Shown here: piece by piece, positions 54,688 through 64,000 of the stretch
Numbering within the stretch: the first letter of the stretch is position 1
Layout of the letters: each line of letters starts with the position of its first letter
Assembly (NCBI RefSeq): GCF_023278565.1
Contig: NC_064681.1
Location: 2,356,001 to 2,420,000 of the forward strand
DNA length: 64,000 nt
DNA from: Colletotrichum lupini
Lineage: Eukaryota > Ascomycota > Sordariomycetes > Glomerellales > Glomerellaceae
Reading direction: 5' to 3'
Position numbers and translations under genes: made by a program
Notes under the pieces: generated by a model
Told to the model about the DNA's origin: nothing
The model's database searches: none
What the model saw: the letters and a program-made list of their open reading frames with translations, nothing else

Positions 54688-56786
54688 GGTTTTTCGGGTC
54701 CGAAGTCTCTCACGTCTTGAGAAGGTTTCGTCTCTTGGTAGTCGTCTTTATCTCTGTATGGAGGGGCTATCGTATTGAAGGAAAGAAATCTGACACCAAT
54801 ATATAGTGCTTTTCGTAAATCATTCGAATGGCGGGCTCATTCAGTCATGCGGTTTCCCTCTATTATAGAAATCTCATTCACGCAACGGAGACACCCTTCC
54901 CAGGTGGCCTTAAACCCTAATATGCTATAGGAGTGAATCACTCGGCGTCCAGAATTTGTGGCAGCTGCATTGAAAAGGATGGGAAACAAGCATTTGTGGC
55001 CTGACCGAGCTGTCTCCTTTCTCCTCTTCCTGTGGCCACCAACTGCTGCTGCCACAACATTTTGCGGCTCGGTGGCCGAAGCAGGTAGCATGGTATGTGG
55101 CGGTCAACGCGGAAGAAGCCTAAGAGGTGGCAGAAATATCAACGTCAAGGGCTGCGAGCAGGTGACTGAATATATAATCAGGCACGAAGAAACGCCTCTG
55201 AGTCGTTCATCTGATAAAGGGGCAAGCGAGGCAGAATCTACAGAGTGGATTGAAATGAGCAAACATTAGCACAATAATTGAGTTTGCATAGAGGGGATAC
55301 GCCGGTAATACTGACGATCAAACCAAACAGATGTCTTCGCGTCCCTTGCCCTGTCATCTCGGTTCCGACCAACTGGATCCTCATATGTGGCTCCGATAAT
55401 GTACTCCGTAGAAACGGGCAATCCAATCGTTGATGAATCACCGTCCGACGGTGTCAGGGTTGGGTATTACAGATTTCAAGACTCAACAACCTGTCAATAA
55501 GGTATATTATTTGTCGCCGTTATGTTGCCTGCTCACAAATGACCCCTCCATACGTCCCAGACGCGCAGAAAGACCCTCCAGGTTGGTGGACACCTGTTTC
55601 CGCTGATCAATCTATGGTTACGGAAGGTGGTACCCACCTTACCTTGGCTGTGGTCACGGAACGAGGCGCACCACCTCCGTATTCTACCCAGGTACCTCGC
55701 CTGGCAGAAAGGAGGCGGTAGTGGCGTTCTGCTCCTTCCTTCTCATCGAAAGAGGCAGGCGTACCTTCCACACGTGCCATGAGAAGCCTTGATATACCCC
55801 CTCAAACCCATTCCTGTCACCAGCCATCAGGCGCCCGTCTAGGTCGACGGGTCAGGTCAAACTGGCTGGGTGGTGGAGTGGTTAATGGTCAACGATCAAA
55901 TCGCCAACCAGCCTACTCGACGACAGGCTAAGCGCATACGAGTACCCAGTTCGAATCCCAGCATGAGCACCAAGAGATGTAGCCCCCAGTTCAGCACCGG
56001 GGGGGTGAACTCTTTTGTCAGTCTGAATGACTTTTTGGTGCTTATATAACCAGTCCTAAGGTAGGCTCGAAATGACTGATACCACCTTTCCTTTGGGTGG
56101 CTTATCTTTTGGCCCCTTCTAATGCCATGTTCTGGTCAAAACCCATACCATCTACCTCTCTGTAGTGATGACAAGACTGATTTTCAGGTCTTCTCGGCAG
56201 ATGATCGTGTATTTTATTATAATAAAGGTGCTCAGAAAAGCATCGGGTATGTCGAATTGTGGTTGATGCATTTAAAAGCCCGTTGAAGAATATTAAGCTC
56301 CTGGAGAAAAAGGCGTTGGTTAGATGTAAGTGGACGTTTGACTGCGGACGTTGCATTGCACGAGGGAGTGACGATCGTGCCCCCACATGGTATTGTCTGA
56401 ACCCCACTTGAATCGGTAGCGCCTGCGCTTCTCTCAGCCCAAGCGGGATCAGGCGAAATGCCCCGCGCATCCCCTATTTGTTGATCCCCACGTGATCGCA
56501 ATTATGCACCTTATGACGCGTGTTGTGTACACAGAACAGACGCGACGGACAAGTGACAACTGTGACGATGTGCTGGCGGGCGGTCAACTAATACGTAAAG
56601 TCCCCTACCCACCACCTCCCCTGCAGCCAGCTGCAAGTTGTCAGAAGCAGCTACACACCGCACTTATCCAAAACTTCACTTTCGGGACATTTTCTTTCGC
56701 TACCGGTTTCTCACTTTATTGTTTTCCCCAACCTTTTCTCTCATCCGAGATACCACACAAGATTTCATGGGTCTTGCGCCTCTGCC
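54688..56786. other. Intergenic region with a tRNA-like element
   Basis: No protein gene supported. TACTCCGTA is at 55402-55410. A Pol III-like unit is at 55864-56036. The right end (about 56590-56786) is the CT-rich leader of the histone deacetylase gene. Confidence 0.5.
55864..56036 (+). mobile_element. Candidate tRNA-derived SINE or tRNA relic
   Basis: TGGTGGAGTGG at 55871-55881 fits a Pol III A box and AGTTCGAATCC at 55948-55958 is one base off the B-box consensus, 77 bases apart. Downstream are TTTT at 56013 and TTTTT at 56032-56036, usable as terminators, and a G/C-rich hairpin with CAGTTCAGCACC. The presumed acceptor and T-arm halves do not pair, so a working tRNA is unlikely. A SINE head or a decayed Ser/Leu-type tRNA gene fits better. 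No second copy is visible in the window. Confidence 0.35.
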
Positions 56787-59700
56787 ATGGCCTCTCCATT
56801 CGAAAGAGCGCCATCGCGGCGCCCATCACTGCTGAATACATCCTCTCATGATGGGGACAAGGAGCTGGCGCATTCGCTCAAGCAGCTCTCCCTTTCGACA
56901 TCATCCGCCAGCAACTCACCCCGGGCTTCGAGCGCTCTGTCTCCCATGAGACCGGCCGTAAATCGAACATCTCCGGCACCGAGTCCACGAGCCCCGTCTC
57001 GAAGTCCCTCCTTTGCGAGAGAGCTCTCCCGCTCCCGATCTTCGACGCCGACGCTGCAGCGATCTTCAACGCCAACACTTCAGCGCAAGACCTCCACCAG
57101 TTCCTTGCACTCTGTGAGTGGCTCTTCGAGCCGAACCCCTAGCCGAGCGCCTTCGAGGCGAACTAGCATGGTGCATGCCTCTTCTCCTGTCGCCAAATCC
57201 CCTTTGCGCCCGAGCCCCCCTGAGTATATCAAGCCTGCGCCCACAGCGAATACGGTCGCCCGCGATTACTTCAAGACCGAATTGGAGGTTCACCACTCGC
57301 CAACTTCGACTCGAGCAACGGAAACCCTCGTCATTCTCCACGATGCCTGCTACGGCCACCGTTTCTCTCGACCCAAGACGTCCAAGGGCGCTCTCAGCAC
57401 CATCGTTGAGCGGCCTGAGAGAATCAAGGCCGGCGTGTTGGGGGTTGCCATGGCCTACGTGCGGCTCGGGGAACGGCACTGCGATGGCGCATATGCGCTG
57501 CATCCAAGCCTGGATCCCTCTACCATCCCGACGATTCCGTTTCGCATCTACAAGACCGAACGGAGACTGCCCCTGACATCGGCAGCTGTCACCAACGTCC
57601 ACGGCACCAAGTGGATGGAGGAGCTCAAGATGATGTGCGAAGGAGCAGAGATAAAGTTGGCGACTGGTGGGAAGGAGCTTCAGAGGCCAGAATTAAACAG
57701 AGGTTCAGACGGACCGCCTGCGAAATTCCACGAGGGTGACCTCTATCTTTGCTCCGAATCGCTGGAGGCTTTTGAGGGCGCGCTGGGTGCCGTTTGCGAG
57801 GCCGTAGACCGCGTTTTCACATCAGGTCCTCGACGAGCCTTTGTCGCTGTACGCCCACCGGGACATCATTGCTCAGCTTCTTTCCCGTCAGGATTTTGCT
57901 GGGTTAATAACGTCCATGTCGGTATTATGCATGGCATTCTGAACCATGGCCTTACCCATGCGGCTATCATCGATTTCGATCTTCACCACGGAGATGGCTC
58001 CCAAGCCATCACTTGGGCGCATAACTCACGGGGAGTGAATGCGGCCAAGAACACGGCAGCGTGGAAGAAGGCGTCCATCGGCTACTTTAGTCTTCACGAC
58101 ATCAACTCGTACCCCTGTGAGTGGGGTGATGAGGAGAAGGTCAAGAATGCCAGTCTGTGTATTGACAATGCCCACGGCCAAAACATCTACAACGTCCATC
58201 TGGAATCATATGGTTCAGAGAAGGAGTTCTGGGAGCTATACGAGACCAGGTACTCAGTAATCCTGGAGAAGACGCGCAAGTATCTGAAAAACCAAGCGGC
58301 TCGCCTTCGTGCTTTGAATCTGCCTCCTAAGGCGGCAATCTTCTTCTCGGCCGGATTCGATGCCAGTGAGTGGGAGACCAAGGGTATGCAACGTCATAAT
58401 GTGAACGTTCCTACCGAGTTTTACGCTCGTATTGCTCAAGATGTTGTGAAGCTTGCCGCAGAGGAAGGATTAGGAGTTGACGGGCGCGTAATCAGCGTGC
58501 TCGAGGGCGGCTACAGCGACAGAGCTCTTTACTCTGGTATTTTCAGCCATCTGAGCGGACTCTCAGGAAATCAGACCCCGGAAGAGCCCACTCGGGGTCG
58601 CTCTTCACTCGGCGACGAAATGGCAGGGCAGATCGCTGCAGCCATTACTGGCGAGCCATCTCTACATCCTTACAAACCGTCATGGTGGTCGAGCTCCGAA
58701 CTCGACGAGCTAGAAGTTGCGATGGGCAACAGACCAGCCAGTCCCAAGATGATACGGCACTCAACTCCGCCGACATACTCAACTCCCACACAGGCGTCGA
58801 TTGGTAAGTCCATAGATCCGGCAAGGATGAGACGAATGGCATCCGGCTTGTCGAATGGAATGCCATATTCGCGACCAGCAACACCACCTCCCCCTGATGT
58901 GCCATGGACCATAGCAGCCCATGAGCTGAGCAGGCTACTCATTCCGTCGGATCGCCAAGTCGATAGCTGCAAACCTGAAGACCTAAACGCGGAGGCTACA
59001 AGGGCCCGGAGAGACCGGCAGTCAATTCTCAACCCTGATCTTGTGCCGCCGGCACCTGCTCCCGCGCCCGCTCCGAAGCCAGCAAGCAGGCCTACCTCGC
59101 GAATGTCTCTGAGAGAGCGGAAGCCAGCGAAGCCTGGCTTATACGTTGATGTAGACGAAGATGATGACAAGCAGTCCAAGAATCGGCGAAGAACGGTCGC
59201 GGGCCCTGCTGCTCTGTCATCTGAGAATGTTTGTCACTCCTCGTAGTATCGCAAATAGACTCAAACTGACGACGACACTAGGCAACGGCCCGAGGCATAC
59301 CCTCTGACACAAATGGAGCAGCTAAGCGACCTGGTCGACGCCTTAGTGGTGTGTCTACTGTGGCTTCGAATGCTCCCAACACAGAGTTCGAGAGCAACGG
59401 AGTTTCAGCTCAGCGTCCCGACACTTCTATGAGTGTGCGACCAGACACTGCGATGAGTGTCAGAACTCAGAGTGCTACGTCTTTGAATGTTAAGAAGACA
59501 AGACCTCCAGCAGTCAAGAAGGAAGCCCCCAAAACCACCAGAATTGTGAAGAAGCCTGCCGCAATGGCAAAACCCTCTCCTCAGCAGGCTGGACCATCTC
59601 AGCCGCCTCAAGGAAAGCCGAGCCCAGCTGCTGCATCGGAGGACGATATGGACAAGTTGACTGCCGGTATGAAGAAGGTCAAGATCAACTTAATCACAAA

Positions 59701-60406
59701 AACACAGAAAGAAGAGCGTGCCAAGGCAGCACAAGCAGTTCAAGCCGCTCAAGCCAAAGCTGCCGCACCCCCCACAGCCGAGGAAGCAAAGACGGATTTC
59801 CCGTTTGAAGCACAGACGGCTTACTCGCCGGTGGCACCTCCGATCGTCACACCTCCGCAAGACGAGGCTTTCGCTACACCGCCAACGCAGCCTCCGGTTA
59901 TTGAAGACTCGTCACCGCCTGCCGTCCCAGAAGGCCGGCCTGAAGTCTCAACTCCAGTGACGGAGCAAATGCCTCTCGTCGCCACCCCTGATCCTCGTTC
60001 AGTAGAGCTCCTCGCCAGCTCACCCGCCGCGATGTCGCCAACCGTAGCAACACCCTCATCGGATGTTTTCATCAACTACCAACCGGAGGGCCCTCCACCT
60101 GTGTCCGTAACGCCGTCAGAACCCCTGAAGTGGATGCCGCCCAACACCAACACGCCCGTCAAAGCCTCGCCGTCTAAGCCATCGCCAGCCAAGCTGTCTT
60201 CAGCTAAACCGTCGCCCATGAAGAAGTCTCCGGTAAAGATGATGCGTGCCGATCTTCCAGTCTTCACCTCCACATCCGCGATCCCCTTTGCGCCGCCGGG
60301 AATGAGCGCCCCGTCTGAGGTCGAGCAAGAGCCGGCAATTAAGGCCGATCCGGAGGAGCCGGCAAAGTCGGTTTGGGATATCCCGGAAACTCCGCAGAGG
60401 CAATAG
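56787..60406 (+). CDS. HOS3: Class II-type histone deacetylase, Hos3-like
   Basis: Predicted 1188-aa NAD-independent, zinc-dependent lysine deacetylase of the fungal Hos3 branch. Residues 1-150 are Ser/Pro/Arg-rich with an exact 8-residue duplication (SSTPTLQR, around 85-100). The deacetylase domain spans about 180-610: LVILHDACYGH, VERPERI, RPPGHH (356-361), DFDLHHGDG (396-404; zinc ligands D398 and H400), AGFDASEWE (third ligand D525) and LEGGYSD with the catalytic-type Tyr (Y576). A 53-nt intron (59229-59281) joins LSSEN to ATARGIPSDTNGAAKRP, so the proline-rich 351-codon frame downstream is the tail of the same protein. That tail has repeated SKPSPAK/SAKPSPMK-type motifs and is likely disordered. 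The start is the first ATG, MASPFERAPS. Confidence 0.92.
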
Positions 60407-61300
60407 TGCGCTGTGCCACAGACCGAGAGGTTTGGGGTGGAAGCACTGACACAGATTTGGGCCGTCACAGTCTTTGAAAAGTCATTTGTTTATTTTGTCT
60501 CCTTTGCCCAGCGCTTTTCTCCAAGTATAGAACTTCCTTTCTGCGAATCTGGCTTTTTGAGCCGTGTACTTGGAGTTCGCCGTCTTGATACCCTCTCGTC
60601 CGAGTTATTCTCTTTCTTCTTGATCCTCTGATTCCTCTATAAATACTATAACTCTCTTTTCTTGTACTGATCATGTACTTCGATGCTGCCATTGAAGCCA
60701 TTGGAGACGTTGTCAACGTAGGGCCATGATTGGCCGAAATGCCTATAAATGTGACATGAAACCAAGATCCCATGTAACCTCGTGGACGTCCGCGGACGCG
60801 GCCAAAAGCCTTGGCATGTAGAGACTTGATTTACAGACTTGATTTACAAAGTAGCGGGATTATGCGCGTCAACGTGGACGGATCAACGTCAGCGATTTGC
60901 TGCGGCTACCCGCCGGGCCCCGAAATTTTTCTTTGGTGGGGAACCCATTACAGCGCATGTTTTACGCATCCCAGACTTAGTTGGCCGATTGACCAGGTTC
61001 TTATCTTGAGGTAATCGGAGATACTCGAGTCCTGTTACACATATTCGGCCGGGATATCGCATCTCATCTTCAGACATTTTGTAGATTCTGTATCTCACCG
61101 CTCACTCAATTTGTGAAGCGTGGCCCAGCTTAGTTGGAATTTTCTCTTACTGTCTCTCAAACTACGTCACCAGCCAGCCCTTTGCGAACTTAGCCAGCAA
61201 CGGGGACCTGACTCATCTCGAGTTCGTCTCATCTCATCTCATCTTATTTCCTCTCACTTAGACCAACCCAATACACATACGCACAACTCATCGACTCACC
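60407..61300. other. Intergenic region between HOS3 and histidinol-phosphatase
   Basis: HOS3 3' flank and the promoter of the next gene. A CTCAT pentamer run (about 61227-61243) in a CT-rich leader precedes its start. A short direct repeat (TTGATTTACA, near 60826 and 60840) is present. No gene seen. Confidence 0.5.
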
Positions 61301-62432
61301 ATGGCGTTCACGATGCACTCCCACTCGGGGCAATTCTGCCCCGGCCACGCAAAGGACCAGCTCGAGGCCATCATCCAGCATGCCATCAGCATCGGTTACA
61401 AGACCATGGGTCTGACGGAACACATGCCCCGTCTAGAGATTGGAGACCTCTACCCTGAAGAGGTAAGAACACACTTCAGTCTCATCACACACGCCCCGAA
61501 CATAGCTCTCATGAGAAACTTAATGATCCTGACCAAAATCTTCACCAGCTCGAAGAAGGAGACCCCCAAACAGCCCTCTCCATCCTCGCCCCCCGCCACG
61601 AAGCCTACCTCGCCGAAGCCCAGCGCCTGCGCGAAAAGTACGCCCCGCAGATCGACCTCCTCATCGGCTTCGAGGGGGAGTGGTACCGCCCGGCCTACGG
61701 GCCGTTCATCAAGTCCCTCGCGTCCCACCCGGCGGTGGACTACTTCATCGGGTCGCTGCACCACGTCAACGCCATCCCCATCGACTACAGCCGGGACATG
61801 TACGTCGAGGCGATGAAGTCGGCCGGCGCCGACGAGGAGAGCATGTACGCGCGGTACTACGACCAGCAGCACGAGATGCTGACGGCGCTAGAGCCGCGCG
61901 TGGTGGGCCACTTTGACCTCGTGAGGCTCATGAGCGAGGATCCGGGGAGGGACGTGAGGCAGTGGAAGGGGGTGTGGGAGAAGATTGTGAGGAATCTGGA
62001 GGTCGTCAAGGGGTATGGGGGCTTGTTGGAGTGTAATAGCAGTGCGTTGAGGAAGGGTCTCGATGAGCCTTATCCGTGCCGACCTATTGCAGAGGTAAGT
62101 TCTTTTCCCCCTTCTCCCCTCCTGTGTTCTTGGTCCTTCCTCCAAAGCTCGAAAGACATCTTAGGTAGTGTAGCCATTGGTCTCTTGCGACTAACTCCGT
62201 ATCACAGACATGGTTGGCGATGGGCGGCCGCTTCACATTCTCAGACGATAGCCACGGCATCGCACAGGTCGCGACGAATTACAAACGCAACGTGAAGTAC
62301 CTCGAGAGCCTGGGCGTGAAGGAGGTCTTCACGTTTGAGCGGGGGCCGGTGGAGGGGGTCAATGGGGATGCTAAGGCCGTGTTGCGGGAAAAGGGCGTTG
62401 GGTTGGCGGCGTTTCGGGAGAACTTCAACTAG
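61301..62432 (+). CDS. HIS2: Histidinol-phosphatase, PHP superfamily
   Basis: Predicted 310-aa histidinol-phosphate phosphatase, the penultimate-stage enzyme of histidine synthesis, of the polymerase-and-histidinol-phosphatase (PHP) metal-dependent type found in yeast HIS2. Exons 61301-61462, 61549-62094 and 62208-62432 with 86- and 113-nt introns. Metal-site motifs are HSHSGQFC (residues 6-13), LTEHMP, the exon 2 segments FEGEWY and YFIGSLHHVN, GHFDLVRL, and SDDSHG in exon 3. The start lies in a perfect CACCATGGC context. Junctions give YPEE/LEEGDPQTA and CRPIAE/TWLAMGGRF. It should act in the cytosol. Confidence 0.94.
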
Positions 62433-62966
62433 AGGAGATGAGGCGCAATAGAGTTGTAGACGAAGAAGAAGTCAGAGAAAAGAAAAGAGCTAGTGTAGAG
62501 GGTAGACGTAGAGGCGTGAGATAGATGAACGTCTGGCAAAAGGCCAAGAATATTCGGTTCCATTCTGTTGGTCATGGTGTAATTATTTTTAGCACCAACT
62601 GTCTCCCTGCGATCGATGTTCAAAGTCATTGAGCCGTTGCTCATCAACATCCTTCCGGTGTATTAAATGCAGAAAGATATGAAACGCGTCAACTGAGGCG
62701 CCGGCGATAATTCATACTATGAAGAATTGAGTCCCAGAACTAGAACACAACTGGGTCCCACCTCATAACATAACACTCAACATCCTTCTTCAATAATTAC
62801 GTGAAGTTGTCAGAAGAGATCATGCTGTAGCTAGAGCGTCCTGACCATTGTCTCCATCAAAAACCCTAATTTCTCCCACAAAACCCCAAAAACCGAGTTC
62901 CTGTGCAACATCACCAAAACACCACCACAACCAAAACAAAACTCACGATAGCTTCGCAGAAGGCGC
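62433..62966. other. Intergenic, histidinol-phosphatase 3' flank
   Basis: About 0.5 kb of AT-rich 3' flank with no gene. It ends at the Pol III terminator of the tRNA. Confidence 0.55.
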
Positions 62967-62973
62967 AAAAAAA
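62967..62973 (-). terminator. Pol III terminator of tRNA-Trp
   Basis: Seven T on the minus strand begin two bases after the tRNA 3' end, the standard RNA polymerase III stop signal. Confidence 0.85.
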
Positions 62974-62974
62974 G

Positions 62975-63067
62975 TGACCCCCACCTGATTTGAACAGATA
63001 ACCTTTCGATGGCATCTCGACGAATGTCGATCTGGAGTCGAACGCGCTACCGTTGCGCCAGAGGGCC
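62975..63067 (-). tRNA. tRNA-Trp (CCA) with intron
   Basis: Acceptor GGCCCTC (63067-63061) pairs with GGGGGTC (62982-62976) with two G-U wobbles. The D arm is GGCGCAACGGTAGCGC. The anticodon stem TTCGA/TCGAA encloses CT-CCA-G, anticodon CCA at 63035-63033. A 21-nt intron follows G37 (63031-63011), the canonical position. The T arm ATCTG-TTCAAAT-CAGGT is complete. Mature length is 72 nt without CCA. tRNA-Trp genes commonly carry an intron in fungi. Intron ends could shift by one base. Confidence 0.93.
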
Positions 63068-64000
63068 GTGTTGTCTGATTCCGGATCTCGAACTGGAGAG
63101 GCGGAGTTGACGATGCAGCCAGGAAATGGGTCTATGGATCGAAGCGGGGTGAAGTGGCGCCTGCAGAGTTGGAAAACGGAGTCTCTGAAAATGAAAGTGG
63201 GTCTTGTTTACTTCGCAAAGGTCAAGTGTGCCACCTTCATGCAGGACAAGAAATGCAGAAACACACTCTCGGGTAAGACGCTGCGGGACGATTGGTGAGT
63301 CAAGACTCTCTGCATGAGTCGAGTATTAAGTCCACTTGAGCAGACCTTGGGGCCTCAATCTATAATTGCATATGGCAACTTCGACGTTTGGTCCAAACTA
63401 AGGTACAATAAATGAGACTTCGCAGGAGGAGACAGCACTGTGCTTTTGGGACTTGACTTTGCTTGTCATCCGAAGCTACCAAGCTAGGTCAGGCAAATCA
63501 CCAGTAGGCCTATCAAGAGCCTCTTGATCCAATTCAGGCGCATCAGACCTGGCTTTCAGCCAGCAGGCTTATCGACTTACACCGAAAGTAGTGAAATCTC
63601 ATCTAGCTGTTGTCGATGCACCCAACTAGTCTCAGCCATTGCCGCTTTCGGTGCAAGTGTCTGTCACTTACTTTTCCAGCACATTTCCTTCTCCTGCCTG
63701 AAAGCTTGCCCGAACAGAAAACTACACGATCTTGAAGCCAGACTGTAGAGCAACTACGAGAGAGGAGTGGTCGGCCTTGGTATCTTCACGTCGGCTGGCG
63801 CCTCTTCGAGCGCTTTTTGTCAAATTTTGCAAGATCCTTCGACTCATCCTTTGCATCGACAAGACCAATGAGAACTCACAGGTGCGCAACAAGATTTAGA
63901 ATCCCACCTTTCTACTAGCGTTCCCAGAGACCCGGATCTCATCCGAGAAGAACTAAGACAGGGGGCTTGCGGGAAGCGCGTTTGCATTTTTGGACCGTGA
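63068..64000. other. Right-hand flank, no gene seen
   Basis: No supported gene. Short frames such as 63053-63298 partly overlap the tRNA and have no motif. A gene cut off at the right edge cannot be excluded. Confidence 0.5.

Noticed and set aside
55864..55972. Functional tRNA gene at the A-box/B-box unit
   Set aside because: Acceptor and T-arm strands do not pair and no anticodon arm can be placed; kept only as a SINE/relic candidate.
1..64000. CRISPR arrays, bacterial operons, rRNA or 5S genes
   Set aside because: No regularly spaced direct repeats of the right size, no bacterial gene organisation, and no rRNA signature words were found.

Overview
The window is nuclear DNA of a filamentous ascomycete (Pezizomycotina; Sordariomycetes-like, an inference from gene content and style only). 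The evidence is intron-bearing genes with short GT-AG introns (48-137 nt) and CTRAY-type branch points, monocistronic genes on both strands, an intron-containing nuclear tRNA-Trp, and fungal-type families (MRP51, BBC1, Hos3-like deacetylase, PHP histidinol phosphatase, queuine tRNA-ribosyltransferase). There are no operons, phage or CRISPR elements.

Layout. 1-8 kb: EMP70/TM9 nonaspanin and an alpha-arrestin. 8-24 kb: long non-coding stretches, a KE4-type ZIP zinc transporter, two orphan small membrane-protein candidates (one running into a decayed 15-bp repeat) and a senescence/spartin-domain protein. 24-30 kb: gamma-tubulin complex GCP4 and a conserved fungal protein of unknown function. 30-40.8 kb: a gene-free block with a 186-bp almost pure G tract and an AT-rich, probably RIP-degraded segment. 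40.8-52.8 kb: a gene-dense housekeeping block (BBC1/MTI1 actin-patch protein, RPAP2/Rtr1 CTD phosphatase, ribosomal protein eS17, mitoribosomal MRP51, QTRT1-type TGT). 52.9-56.8 kb: tandem duplications, a repeat array, a small orphan gene and a tRNA-like/SINE-like unit. 56.8-64 kb: Hos3-type histone deacetylase, histidinol-phosphatase, tRNA-Trp(CCA).

I reconstructed splicing by hand. Every multi-exon model given sums to a multiple of three and joins conserved protein segments, for example a 19-nt terminal exon restoring the KxD tail of EMP70 and the DSGG/FQ join of TGT. The identified genes are ordinary core functions and do not form a pathway; MRP51/TGT share a short divergent promoter and Rtr1/eS17 converge. 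No clear new multi-gene system was found. The least explained items are the orphan membrane proteins with the 15-bp array, the 52.9-54.0 kb repeats, the SINE-like unit, the G tract and the AT-rich relic. All functional calls rest on motif recognition without database searches.
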